A stretch of 64,000 nucleotides of DNA from Spiroplasma helicoides. GTDB lineage: Bacteria; Bacillota_I; Bacilli_A; Mycoplasmatales; Mycoplasmataceae. This document shows positions 43,470 through 55,344 of the stretch, piece by piece (position 1 is the stretch's first letter; every line of letters begins with the position of its first letter). The DNA is taken from the NCBI RefSeq assembly GCF_001715535.1, contig NZ_CP017015.1, forward strand, positions 744,001-808,000, written 5' to 3'. A model generated the notes under the pieces. It was given only the letters and a program-made list of their open reading frames with translations. It searched no databases and was not told where the DNA came from. Position numbers and translations under genes: made by a program.

Positions 43470-46109
43470 CTAATAATCAAGATTATTAATCTGAATTCTT
43501 GTGTTCTTTTTAATATATTTTAGTGAATTTCTAAAGTCTTTTTTAAATGCTTTTTTTTGTTCTATATCTTGAATTTGAGATAACTCACTTCCAAAGTTAT
43601 TTAAAAGTTCATCTCTGTGTAGTAACTGTTTAGTTTTGATTGATTTAACAAGTTCTTTTCTTTTTAATTTAAATTCATAAATAGTTTCTTTAAATAACTT
43701 ATTATGTTTTTTATAAGTTTCTTTATATGAAACATTATTTTCATCACTTACTTTCAATTCAAAATATTGACAATATGCTTTGTATCAAGCTAAAATATAG
43801 CTTATTTTTTGCTCATTTTTAATTTCTTTAGCTTTTTTATCAATAAATTTATTTGTATAACCATAAAAAGCATACGATTCATTGAATTCTAGTGAATCCT
43901 TTTTATTTACAAGTTTTTCATTAGCTTTATAAATTGCAAATCAATATTGTTTAATTTGTATAATTAAATAATCAACTCATTTTGGATTAATTCCATAGTT
44001 AATTTTGTTTCTTAAAATTGTTGATATAGTTTCAACCAATAATGTAACACAGATTATACCTAATAATAATGCACCAAATTCTGGGAAATATTGTTGTTGA
44101 AAGTAACTATTAAGTAAGTATCCCATATTGCTTGCACCAACCGCTCCAAGTACCGATACTTCTTTAAAATTAATATCAAAACGATAAATTATATATGATA
44201 CAACACTACTTGAAGTTTGAGGTAAAATTCCATATCTAATTCTTTGCCAAGAATTCAAACCCGTTGCTTGTAGTTGTGCTACTAATTTCATATTAACTTC
44301 ATCAAATACTTCACGATTGTATTTTGAAAGCATCCCAACTGTCCCCATCATTAAAGCTAAAGCACCAGTAAATGGACCCATTCCAACTAATGAAATAAAG
44401 ATAATTGCATATATGTATGAAGGAATTGCTCTAAGAGCTGAAGTTATTCCAACAAAAAATTTAGCAACAAAAAAATTTGTTATGTTTTGTGAACTAACAA
44501 TTCCTAAAATATAAGCTATAATAGCTCCAAGAGTTGTACCAACTACTGAAATTGCAATTCCTTCAAATAGTAAGTAAATAACTGAATAAGGAGCTGAACC
44601 AGCCTTAGAAAATAGACTTGCCCAATTTATTTTGAACATTTCTATCAAGTGCTTATTTGTTTGGGTAATTGTAGCTTCATTTTCTAATTTAAATTCAATT
44701 AATGAAAGTGAATAACAAAATAAAACTAAAATTATTAAATACATAACAACTCTTTTTATAAATCCTAATGGGTTTGCTTTTAACACTTTCTCAACTGTCA
44801 AACTTTCATTGAATTTTTTATGACTATTATCTGCTTGATCTTTTAAATCAGCTTGCATTTGTGATTTTAAATTTAAAACATTAAAAGTAAATTCTGTTAT
44901 ATATATTTTATCAAGTCTGATGTCACAAGATATTTTTTCATCAAATATAAATCAAGATTTTGAGTTAACGTTTTCTAATTTATATTTTTGAAAACTTGCC
45001 TTATCTGCCTTAATTTTTTCTTTATGTTCTACTTTAAAATTTTTCACTAAACTTTTTTTCTCTTTTAAAAGAGTGTGAATTTCCTCTGCATTATTAACTT
45101 TATCTTTTTTTAATTGATTGTACTTTACATATCAATCTTTTAATAAAACATTTTTTATATAAAATACTAAATTATTTTCTTCTTTAATTTTTTTAATTTT
45201 ATTTCTAATTTTTTTCTGTTCTTTTTGATCTAATAAATAATCTTTGTCAAAAACTATATAAGTTTTAACAACATATATTAAAATTTCTAACATAATGATA
45301 ATGCAGATCAATATAAATAATAAAAATCCTACTCTGCCATACTTTCCATAGTTAACACTATTATCAATTAATTGACCAATTCCAATTCCTGTAACTCCAG
45401 CAATAACTGAAATATATCTAATGTTTGTCTCTAGTGCATAAAAAGCAGCTGATATTATATGTGATGATATCTGTGGTAAAACAGCTGCTCTAAAAGATTT
45501 TATTTTCCCAGCACCTGTTGCTTGCATTGAAATAAAAATTTTTGTATTAATGTGTTCTATTCTTTCAAAGAGGAATTTTGAAGTAATTGAAAAACTAAAT
45601 ATTGTAATTGCAATTGTAATGGTTAAAGTTGTTTGTCCAAAGTAACCCACCAATATTAATGCATAAGTAAATGATGGAATTGTTCTAAAAATTGCAATTA
45701 TAAATTTAGCAAAATTATTTAAAAACTTATTGGCAACCATATTTGAGGCAGCCATTATTGAAATGGGAATTGAAATAATTACTCCTAGTATGGAACCTGC
45801 AAATGCCATTGAAATTGTTGTTCAAACTGACTTAACAACATTTTTCATAAATGAGTTTCCAAAAGAATCGGTATTATTAAAATCTTTAAAGTCTCAAGAG
45901 ACCATTTCTTTTATTCTGTCACCAAAATCTTTCATACTTTTGAAAAAAGTCATTCATTTTGCGTCTAAAAAATAAAAACCAAATACTAACAGCAATATAA
46001 CAAAACATCAAAATGAGTAATAAAAAACTTTTTTAGGTGCTTTTGTATATTTATTGTTTATTTTAAAAACATTTCTTGAAATTAATGAATTAAATTTTCT
46101 GTTTAACAT
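43470..46109 (-). CDS. phnE: Fused double permease, p69/PhnE type
   Basis: 879 residues with two copies of the binding-protein-dependent permease domain. Copy 1 (about residues 90-300) carries SMQATGAGKIKSFRAAVLPQ. Copy 2 (about 510-720) carries AQLQATGLNSWQRIRYGILPQ. These are the EAA-like loops that dock the ATPase. A charged linker joins the two, and about 165 Lys/Glu-rich residues follow the second copy. PhnE is normally one domain acting as a dimer, so this is a fusion of both halves, as described for mycoplasma p69. It follows phnC by 2 bases. It is the membrane part of the p37/p29/p69 uptake system. Confidence 0.88.
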
Positions 46110-46111
46110 AA

Positions 46112-46879
46112 CTAATAATTCTTTCCATAAATTTTTTCAAGAACATCATTGGTTAGTTTTTCAGATGGACCATCAAAAACAATTTCTCCATCTTTAATAC
46201 CAATTATTCTTGAAGCATACTTCATTGCCAACTCAACATGGTGAATATTTATTATTACTGTCATTTTTTCAGATTTATTAATTGATGCAAAATCACTCAT
46301 TACTTGTTTTGCAAGGATTGGATCCAAAGCTGAAACTGGTTCATCTGCAATTATTAAAACAGGTTCTTGTGATATGGTTCTTGCCAAAGCAATTCTTTGC
46401 TATTGACCACCACTTAAGTTTTCAACTCTAACATATGCATAATCTAATAAATTAAGTTTTTCAAGTGAAGAAAGAGCAATTGTTTTGTCATGCTTTGAAA
46501 ATAGTCCTGTTAAAGATCTTCAGAAATTTAGTTTAGCAATTCTTGAGTTCAAAACATTTTTAAGTACACTTAGTTTATCAATGTTGTTGTATTCTTGTGA
46601 CATTAATCCAATCTTTTGTCTTAATCTTCTTAACTTTTTACCTTTAACTTGATTTACAATAAACTCTTCTTTTTCATTTTTTTTATTAAAAAAATCGATT
46701 TTTATTTCACCACTTGTGATTGAGTTAATTTTATTAATAGTTTTTAAAAGTGTTGTTTTACCAGCACCAGATAAACCAATAATCGCTACAAACTCACCCT
46801 CTTTAATTTCAAAATTAATATTTTTTAAAGCATGTTTTCCATTTGGTCAAACTTTATTTACGTTTTTAAAACTTATCAT
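46112..46879 (-). pseudogene. phnC: p29/PhnC-type ABC ATPase broken by an amber codon
   Basis: The reading frame would encode 255 residues with Walker A GLSGAGKTT and Walker B VLIIADEPVSALDP, H-loop INIHHVELA. Codon 160 is TAG (complement at 46400-46402), inside the signature motif: LSGGQ-stop-QRIALAR, where the family has LSGGQQQR. A C-to-T change of a CAG codon gives this. Both sides stay in frame with no other damage. It may be a recent pseudogene, a sequencing error, or suppressed. Located between phnD and phnE in the expected order. A terminator precedes the ATG. Confidence 0.85.
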
Positions 46880-46887
46880 TTTAGTTA

Positions 46888-46914
46888 AAAAAATATAGAA
46901 AGCAAAACTTTCTA
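46888..46914 (-). terminator. Terminator between phnD and phnC
   Basis: TAGAAAG-TTTTG-CTTTCTA on the minus strand followed by TATTTTTTT, 10 bases before the phnC ATG. It would reduce expression of the ATPase and permease relative to the abundant binding lipoproteins. Confidence 0.85.
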
Positions 46915-46941
46915 CATTTTCTTCGCTCCTTATCTATACTA

Positions 46942-48207
46942 TTATCAATTTTCTATCATTTTTAATACTTCTTGTGAGCCTTTAGTTGATTTTTCAATAG
47001 CCTCATCATTTGCTTTTTCTCAAGCATTTGCAGCTTCTTTTGAATCTGGTCCAACATATGAAGTATGATTGTAAATTTTAAATATATCTTGTTCAGTTGT
47101 TACTAATGATTTGAATGCATCTCTCAATTCATTTATAAGATCAGCATCAGCTAATTTTTTTCTTGAGTACATAATTCCATCATTAATAATTGAATCAGAT
47201 GCACCTAAAACTACTGTATTTTTGTATGCTTGCATTGATTCTGTTTCATCTTTAATTTCTGATCTAATATCACTAAATCCAACAGCCACATCAAATTGTC
47301 CTGTTGAAACACTTGATGCTCCACCTGGATAATCTTTTTGTGTATTTTTACCAGTTCATAAATCTTTAATTTGAGCGTCATCTAAACCAACTACATTTTT
47401 TAATCACATAATTGGATATAGAGTTCCAGCACTTGAAGTATTACTTGCTGAAAATGTAAATTTAATACCATAACTTTTATTTGTGAATAAATCTTTCAAT
47501 GCATCTTTGTAAGAAGCTTCGTCTGCTTTTGTAGCAGAACTTGGGTTAATAATATCTAATATTTTATTATCTTTAGCTTTATCTTTAATTTTTGCTACAT
47601 TTCCATAAATATATGATCTATAATATGTTGCTTTGTGTTCTGAATCTTGCAATTTTTTATTTGCTTCATCTTTTGATGCAAATCCTTGACCTACTAATTT
47701 GTTGTAATTAATAGCTAAGTTTTTTGATTTTGTGTCATCCATTGAAGCAAGTGCTTTAGAATTATCAAAATTTTTATCAGTTTGAAAATCACTTAATGTA
47801 GTGTCTGCAACTGCTCCATTTCTTGATGCACTTAATAATAAACCTGCTTTATCATGAACACCAGTTTCAGAGTTGGCATCACCTCAATAAGCTGCATATG
47901 AGTTAATTGGTAAGAATGCTAAATCAACTTTACCATCTCTTAATGATTGAGATGCTACTTCATAATTTGTAGAAGTATTTATGTTAATTTTTTTGTTAAA
48001 TTCTTTACCATCTTTTTTGGCTAGCTCTTTTAGTTTAGCCTCTAATTTTGATTCTAGTGGTTTAACAGTATTTATAACTTCAGTTGAATTATTTGAAGGT
48101 ATAAATAATATTTCCAAAGTATCTTCTGAGCTTCCACAAGCAACTGAAGTTGCGGCAGAAGTTGATATAAGTGAAACAACACCTAATATAGATAATAATT
48201 TCTTCAT
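46942..48207 (-). CDS. phnD: p37/PhnD-type substrate-binding lipoprotein, copy 1
   Basis: 421 residues. Lipoprotein signal MKKLLSILGVVSLISTSAAT ends SVAC (Cys24). The mature part matches the phosphonate-binding (PhnD/p37) family: LEILFIPSNNSTEVINTVKPLE at the start, KVDLAFLPINSYAAY, then an insert region and GYVGPDSK near the end. Mycoplasma p37 of this family binds thiamine pyrophosphate in crystals, so the ligand could be that or another phosphate compound. It ends MIENW, the final Trp encoded by TGA just before TAA. A promoter and long hairpin lie upstream. Confidence 0.9.
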
Positions 48208-48236
48208 TTTTCCTCCTGAGTGAATAGTTTATTTAC

Positions 48237-48294
48237 AAAAAAAAGAGGCAAAATACCAATTAAGATAAAAAATTCTTAATAGTATATTTACCTC
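48237..48294 (-). promoter_or_regulatory. Long leader hairpin with U-run before phnD copy 1
   Basis: On the minus strand GAGGTAAATATAC... pairs with ...GGTATTTTGCCTC (48245-48294) with three small bulges, then eight Ts. This is an intrinsic terminator. It begins only a few bases after a promoter-like pair (TTGAGG 48328-48333, TATAAT 48304-48309, 18 apart), and the phnD ATG follows 30 bases after the Ts. It either ends the upstream phnD copy or attenuates this one. Confidence 0.7.
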
Positions 48295-48378
48295 CTTCTA
48301 TGCATTATAAGCATATGGATAAACTACCCTCAATTTGATTATATATAAAAATTATGATTTTTTAAAAAAATAAAAAAT

Positions 48379-49605
48379 TTATCAATTTTCTATCATTTCT
48401 CTAACCTTTTGAGCCTCAACATTACTTTTAGTAATTGTTTCATCTTGTGCTTTTTCTCACGCATCAGAATTATCAATAGAGTCTGGTCCTACATACCCAG
48501 TATGTTCATATACACTAAATATTTCTTTTTCAGAAACAACCAACTCTTTAAATGACTCTCTTAAATCATTTAATTGTTTTTCATCATTTAGTCTTTTTTT
48601 AGAGTACATTATTCCATCATTTAATATAGCACTACTTGTACCAATGATTTGTGTGTTTTTGTATGCATCTACAACAGCTTCTTCAGTACCCAATTGACTT
48701 CTTGCATCACTATAATTTACAGAAGCATCATATGATCCAGTTGAGACTTTTGAAGCACCATCTTGATAATTTTCTTGCTTATTGCTTGAAATTCACATAT
48801 TGTGAATTTCTTCATTTGTTAAACCAACAACTTTACTTAATCACATTATTGGATATAAAACACTACCACTTGATGTTGTGCTTTTACCAAAAGTAAATTT
48901 AAAACTATTATTTATAAATAAGTCTTTCAAAGTTTTTACGTAATTATCACTTGTTAATGACTCTAAATCAAAGTTTAAGTTTTGCAATTTAGCTGAATTT
49001 GCAATTATATAAGTTCTATAATAGGTTGCTGGATTATTTGAATCTTGTAATTTAGAATCTGCATCCTTTTTTGAACTAATACTTTTTGTCAACTTGTTGT
49101 AATTTTTAGATAGTGCAAGCGATATTGAGCCATCCATAAGGTCTTGTGCTTTATTTGTGTCAAACTTTTTATCTGAGCCCATAAATTCTTCTAAAGTGGT
49201 GTCTGGTGTAGCACCATTTCTTGATGAAGACAATAAAATACCCTCATCACTATACAATCCTGTTTTACTATCTTGCTCACCTCTATAAGAATAGTATGTA
49301 TTTACAGGTAAAAAAGCCAGATCAGCTTTACCTGTTTTAAGTGCTTGTGCTGCAATTTCGTAACTTGTAGAAGTATTAATAACTACGTTTTTATTAAAAG
49401 TTCTTCCATCTTTTTCAGCTTTTGTTTTTAATTTTTCTTTTAATTTTTGTTCCAATGGTTTAACTGTATTTAATATCTCACTTGAGTTAACTGAAGGAAC
49501 AAATAATATTTCAAAATCATCTTGACCTTGAGAACATGCAATAGCATTTATTGCAGAAGTTGAAATAACTGAAATTGATGCAAGTAATGATAAAACTTTT
49601 TTCAT
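48379..49605 (-). CDS. p37/PhnD-type substrate-binding lipoprotein, copy 2
   Basis: 408 residues. Signal MKKVLSLLASISVISTSAIN ends AIAC. It has the same pattern as the copy downstream: FEILFVPSVNSSEILNTVKPLE, KADLAFLPVNTYYSY, NDGIMYSKKR, GYVGPDS and an identical MIENW end. The two are tandem duplicates that have since diverged over most of their length, so they may bind different ligands. AGGAG precedes the ATG. A hairpin of deoA-side origin ends the next unit. Three internal TGA codons. Confidence 0.88.
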
Positions 49606-49661
49606 ATCTTTCTCCTATTATCTTTAAATCTATTCTTTATTATTTTACCTTTATATTAAAA

Positions 49662-49692
49662 AACCTGTAATATTTTTTTGTTACAGGTTTTA
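49662..49692 (-). terminator. Terminator after deoA
   Basis: AAAACCTGTAA-loop-TTACAGGTTTTTT on the minus strand, starting at the deoA stop. It separates the nucleoside gene from the phnD copies. Confidence 0.88.
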
Positions 49693-50997
49693 ATTGCTAT
49701 TTAATATTAATTTCAAAATAACTGGTGTATCATCTTTTTTATCACTTATAACTATTTGATCATTTGCTTCATTCAAGAATTCATCGTTATTTGATATATT
49801 TGTAAATAAAGTCATTACAACTTCATCTTTTTTTACAAAGTCACCATTTGTTTTGTTTAAATAAATACCAGCCGAAAAATCTATTGTATCTTCTGCTCTT
49901 TCTCTACCAGCACCAAGTTTCATTGATAAATAACCCAGTCCTTCAGCAGATTTAAATGAGACATATCCTTCTTTCTTTGCAACAACCTCAATTTTATGAA
50001 GGGTTAAAAAGTTTTTACTATAATTTTCAATTAAACTAAAATCCCCTGATTGAGCTTCTACAAAATCCTTTAAAAAATGAGCAGCTTCTCCTGATTTTAA
50101 AACTTCATAAACTTTTTGTTTAGCTTCATCAAGAGAACTGAACTTTTTAGTATTCACAAGTGTAATTGCAGCTGCTGTAACACAAAGTTCGTTTAAATCA
50201 TCTGGTCCTTTGCCGTGTAAAGTTTCTCAAGCTTCTTTTACTTCAATGGCATTACCAATCGCTCTACCAAGTGGTCTATCCATATTTGTTAACATAACAC
50301 TTACATTTCTATTGTGAGATTTCCCAATCGATATCATTGTGTTTGCCAGAACCTCAGCAGATTGAAGATCTTTCATAAAAGCACCACTTCCAACCTTAAC
50401 ATCCAAAATAATTGATTGTGCTGGTATGATTAATTTTTTTGACATAATACTTGAAGCGATAAGAGGAACAGAATCAACTGTTCCTGTTACATCTCTTAAA
50501 GCATATAGTTTTTTATCTGCTGGAACAACATTTTTTGACTGACTCATAATTGACATACCAACAGTATTTAAAATTTCTTTAAATCTTTGTTCTTCTATTT
50601 CTCCGGTTCAACCTTTACAACTCTCTAATTTATCGATTGTTCCACCGGTTTGTCCTAAACCTCTTCCTGATAACTTAGATACTTTTACACCAAAATGTGC
50701 AACTAAAGGAGCGAATATAAGACTAGTTTTATCACCAACTCCGCCAGTCGAATGTTTATCAGCGAATGGACCTTCAACTCCGTCTAAATCATATGTTATT
50801 CCTGAATTAATCAAGTTTTCTGTAAAAACAGCCAACTCTTCATCATTCATTCCATTAAATCAAACAGCCATTAGAAAAGATGACATTTGATAGTCTTTGA
50901 TTTGACCGTTTAAAAATGATTCTACAAGTCAAGTTATTTCTTTACTTGTAAGATTAATCTTATTTTTCTTTTTGTTTATGATTGAAGTAAAGTTCAT
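49690..50997 (-). CDS. deoA: Pyrimidine-nucleoside/thymidine phosphorylase
   Basis: 435 residues. The family signature [20 protein letters not shown] is near residue 115, with [13 protein letters not shown] before it and [11 protein letters not shown] after. The C-terminal alpha/beta domain carries [14 protein letters not shown] and GAGR. It splits thymidine or uridine to base and (deoxy)ribose-1-phosphate. It works in salvage with cdd. It starts 20 bases after plsC's stop. Confidence 0.95.
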
Positions 50998-51017
50998 TTT
51001 AATTTCCTTTGCGCTAT

Positions 51018-51932
51018 CTAGTAGTAATAGATTTTTCTTTTTTTATCAACTTTTTTAGGTGGATTTTTATCTGAATGTACATCAAAGTCTAAATATTTAT
51101 CCATATTTTTTTGAACCTCTTTTTTAACATTTTGAGTTAATAATTCAGTTTTTATAGATATAAATTTATCTGGCATCATTGGTTTACCAAAAATTACTTT
51201 AATATCCAATCTTTTTTTTCTTTTATAGTAAAGTTTGTATGTATCAATAATTGTTACAGGCACAATTGGCACATAAGCCATTTGTGCTAATTTCATACTT
51301 GCTCCATGAAATTCATTCATCTCTGCTTTTTGACTTCTTGTACCTTCAGGGAAAACTACAACACTTCTTTTGTATTCGTTAATTAATTCTTTAGCTTCTT
51401 TCATAGCCCTTAAAGCACTTCTCGGACTATTTCTATCTAAAGGAACATTATCTATTAAATTCATAAAATGTTTATAAATTTTTGATGTTCAAAGTTCTTG
51501 TTTTGGAATAAATGATAATGGTTGTTGGTATTGGAAATCATTTATTGCAAGCAAAATTAGTGGATCAGCATTTGATTGATGATTTGGAGCTAAAACAACA
51601 CCTCTATCAAGTCAATTTTCAATTCCAAAAACATGTAAAGCTACATTTGGAATTTTTAATAATTTAACGACTTTTTTCTTAATTCAGTTATAACGGTATT
51701 CTTCCGAATATGAGTTTGGGTCTGTTTTAATTCTTTTTGTCATTTTTTTAGCTTTTGAAACTAATCTTCATAAGAATCATAATTTTAAAAAAAGTCTTCA
51801 TTTACTTAATTGATATTTTAATTTACGTTGTGACTTTTGTTCATTTTCTCCATTTGAAACTTCTAATTCATTTTTTGTTTGCTTCAAATCAATGTTATTT
51901 TCATTAGAAGCGTTCTTCAAACTTGTTGGCAT
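51018..51932 (-). CDS. plsC: 1-acyl-sn-glycerol-3-phosphate acyltransferase
   Basis: 304 residues. Acyltransferase block I is NHQSNADP (H-x4-D), block III VVFPEGTRSQ and block IV VPIVPVTII. About 100 extra residues precede block I, including a Lys-rich tail, and a basic end follows (KNPPKKVDKKRKIYYY). It adds the second acyl chain to make phosphatidic acid, the substrate of CdsA. It begins 5 bases after the folA stop. Confidence 0.92.
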
Positions 51933-51937
51933 TTATT

Positions 51938-52408
51938 TTATTTCCTTTCATATGTTATTACTTCAAATTCATCAAATTTTTTTATATCTAAGACTTTAAA
52001 GCTATTATCTGGTATTTTTGTAGCAAATATATCACCATCGTAATTTTCATAAATATAACTAACAACTAATTTATCAGCAAAATTGATTGCTATGTCAAAT
52101 ATTTGCTTTCCTCCAATAATTATAAGTTCTTCTGAACTATTTTTAAAGTCTTTTAGCACTATTTCTAAATTATTATTGATTTCTAAATTTTTATGTTCAA
52201 AATCTAAGCCTTTTCTGGTTATTACTATATTTTTTCTATTTGGTAATGGTTTTAATTTGAGTGATTCTCAGGTTAGTCTGCCCATCAATACAGTTTTTCC
52301 TCTTGTATAATCAATAAAATGTTGCATTTCTTGTTTAATGTTTCAAGGTAATTTACCCTCTTTACCAATTACTTCATTTTGTGATTGTGCTCAAACTAAA
52401 GTTATCAT
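51938..52408 (-). CDS. folA: Dihydrofolate reductase
   Basis: 156 residues. N-terminal VWAQSQNEVIGKEGKLPW holds the substrate-binding region, followed by VLMGRLTWESL, PNRKNIVITR and IIIGGKQIFDIAI, the usual NADPH and folate contacts. It regenerates tetrahydrofolate after thymidylate synthesis. The ATG overlaps the thyA stop by one base, so both are translated together. Confidence 0.94.
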
Positions 52409-53277
52409 TAAACAGCCACCTTGCCTTTTATTGTGGGGTGACTATCATAATTTACTAATTCAATATCCTCAAAATTAATATCAAAAATACTCTTATTTTT
52501 AAAGTTGATTTTTAGACTAGCTAATTTTTTAGGTTCTCGTTCAAGTTGAATTTTAATTTGTTCAAGATGATTTGAATAAATATGAGCATCTCCGATTGTG
52601 TGAATAAAATATCTAGGAGTTAAGTTGCATTCTAAAGCCACCAAAGTTAATAAAAGTGAGTAGCTAGCAATATTAAATGGTACTCCCAAAAATATATCTC
52701 CACTTCTTTGGTAAAGTTGCAAATCTATGAATCCCTCTTTTGAAACATAAAATTGAAATAAAGCATGACAAGGTGGCAATGCCATTTTATCAACCTCAGC
52801 AGGATTTCAAGCACTTATTATTAATCTTCTTGAATATGGATTTGTTTTAATTTGACCAATTAGTGACTTAAGTTGATCTTTTCCATTGAAGTCTCTTCAT
52901 TGCTTTCCATAAACAGGTCCTAGTTCGCCGTACTTTTTAGCAAAGTCATCATCATTTTTTATTTTTAGGACAAATTCTTCAATAGTTTCATTTTTAAAAT
53001 CTGTAGAGTTTTTAAAAATTTCATATGGTCATTCATTTCAAATTCTTACATTATTGTCAACAAGATATTTAATATTTGTGTCTCCTTTTATAAATCAAAG
53101 CATTTCATGAACAACTGCCTTAAAATAAACTTTTTTTGTTGTTAAAAGTGGAAAACCTTCTCTTAAGTCATATCTTGTTTGAATTCCAAATTTTGATATT
53201 GTTCCTGTATTAGTTCTATCTTCTCTTTTTTCACCATCTCTTAAAACTTCTTTTACCAAATTCAAATATTGCTTCAT
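52408..53277 (-). CDS. thyA: Thymidylate synthase
   Basis: 289 residues. The catalytic motif [13 protein letters not shown] contains the nucleophilic Cys. [21 protein letters not shown] and HIYSNH follow, as in all ThyA. The ATG at 53277 has GAGG 7 bases upstream; an upstream TTG is unlikely. It makes dTMP from dUMP. In tandem with folA and near dCMP deaminase. Confidence 0.96.
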
Positions 53278-53290
53278 AAACAACCTCTTT

Positions 53291-53611
53291 CTAAAAGCTT
53301 AGTGCAACTGCAACCGCATAATCTTTTTCATGTGATATTGATATTATTATATTTTGAAGATTATCATTCAAAATAATTGGTTTTTTATTTTTATAACCTA
53401 TTGAAATATTTTTTGGACTTATATTTTCATCTATTACTTTAAAAATTGCCTCTTTAACAGCCCATCTACCAGCAACAAATCTTATTTTTTCAGACTCATC
53501 AACAATGTTGTTAAAAAACTCAAATTCATCTTTATGCAAAATTCTTGCAATAAAATCTTTGTCAAGTTTTATTCTGTTAACTTGAACTATATCTATTCCA
53601 ATATTTTTCAT
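53291..53611 (-). CDS. acpS: Holo-acyl carrier protein synthase
   Basis: 106 residues. [10 protein letters not shown] at the start has the metal-binding Asp, [16 protein letters not shown] has the second Glu, and [15 protein letters not shown] is the C-terminal signature. It moves phosphopantetheine from CoA to ACP. Its stop is 13 bases upstream of thyA. Confidence 0.94.
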   Translation of the reverse strand: MKNIGIDIVQVNRIKLDKDFIARILHKDEFEFFNNIVDESEKIRFVAGRWAVKEAIFKVIDENISPKNISIGYKNKKPIILNDNLQNIIISISHEKDYAVAVALSF

Positions 53612-53614
53612 TTA

Positions 53615-55240
53615 CTATTTGTCCTCCAATTTTGCAAAATCAAAGTAATATTGTAACCAAAATCCTCTAAAGTCTTCATATTTTGCATCTTGTTTTTGAC
53701 CAAGTAGAAGTTTTGAATTTTCGTTTAAATTATCTCAATCATTGGCAAGTCTTGAAGTTAAGAAATTATAAATTCCTGGTGAAAATGATAACTCAAGTGA
53801 ATCTGCAACAAAATTTGAAGATCAAATTGAAGGAACAAATCCTGGAACTGATGAGTTATCTGAAGTTATTCAATTAACATAAAAGATATTTCTAAACAAA
53901 CTATAAGTTCTAACAGGATCTCTTAAAATTGAAGCTAATTTTTTATCAGAAGCTTTAGCGTTTTTGCCTTCTAAATTAGCAACGTTTTTTAAGAATGGGT
54001 TTTTTGTAACATCATCCCCAGCTCAATTATAATAACTTGTAAAATTATCCAAATTCATCAATGTATCATTTTTATTAAACTCTATTTGTTTTTCTGTTCT
54101 AAATTGTTCAAAAGAATTTAAAATATCTTTTGTTGAAGGTAAATTACTATAAATATTTTGACTATCATCATCTGCATTATTTGTGGTTGTGTTACCACTA
54201 TTTTGATCAGTTCCTTCAGTGGTTGTTGAGTCAGATGGTGAAATAACTTTTGAAAGCAATAGCATCATTTCTGTTGCAAATCTTAACAATACCCTAGTAT
54301 CATTTGGCATAATTTCAATACACATTGGTATTGGTGCTTTTCAGGGATCTTTAGAAGCATACCCATCCAATACAAGTTCAGAGTAAGTTTCTAAAACTGT
54401 TTGAGGCACAGATTTTATACTGTCAGTACTAAATCCCTTTTCAAAAAACTGAGAACCAATAGTTGCCACTGGAGCTAGTAAGTATTTTTGAATACAAGCA
54501 TTGGAGAATAAATATCCTGCAAACTTAACAACTGGTACATCAGTTGTCATTTTGTGACTTAATGCAAACCGAGAATATGAGTTTCCATATTTTGCCCAAT
54601 TATTTTGTTGATCTTCATCTAATTGGCTGTAACTCATTGTTCCAAACTTTTGTGTTTCTGTTGCTATAAAAGGCATTGAAATTATTCATGAAAACATCAT
54701 AGCAAAAATCATACCAACACCAAATCCATTGATTCCCCCAAGAATTTTGTCAGCATATCCCAAAACTTTGATTTTTCTAAATTTATTTTTTATACATGCA
54801 AAAACTATAAAACCAATTATATTAACTAAGATAAATATTGCAAAACTATATATTATGTATAAAGATAGACCAGCAGCAACTTTTAACAACAAGCTACCTA
54901 GGCTTTCTGAATTTAAATCAGGAACATTAAAATCACCGTTTGAAGAAGATCTATCAACAATCTCTTGTAACAATTTTCTAAAAACATTACCTACCTGCGT
55001 ACTTACAGAATCAAATTTACTTTCTAAACCTGCTTTTCTTAAAAGTGACATAACAGGGTCAATTGTTGCGTTTGTTAACATAGTTGGTATAAACATTAAC
55101 AAAATCACAGCAATCAACTCTATTCCGATTATGTATAAAGTCATAAAAAAACCACGTTTAATTCCAAAAATTAGTCCACCAACAATAATAGAGAGAGCAA
55201 TAATGTCATAAAGCCATCAAGGTCCTATATTTACTATCAT
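53615..55240 (-). CDS. CvpA-like membrane protein with large extra domain
   Basis: 541 residues. The first 180 residues resemble the CvpA family: DIIALSIIVGGLIFGIKRGF, a second helix, and two later helices around VAAGLSLYIIYSFAIFIL and GGINGFGVGMIFAMMF. The family is widespread and poorly understood. Here about 360 residues follow the last helix, with a Thr/Asn-rich stretch near residue 345. This part is probably outside the cell and unknown. GGGAGG lies before the ATG. acpS begins 3 bases after the stop. Two promoters may lie in the 105-base gap to rnhC. Confidence 0.65.
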
Positions 55241-55344
55241 TAATTATGCCTCCCTAACTAAAAAAATTATATCAATAATTAAATAATATAGATAAATTAT
55301 ATTTTTTAAAAGTATAATTGGTTTATTAGGAGAAATATTGATAG

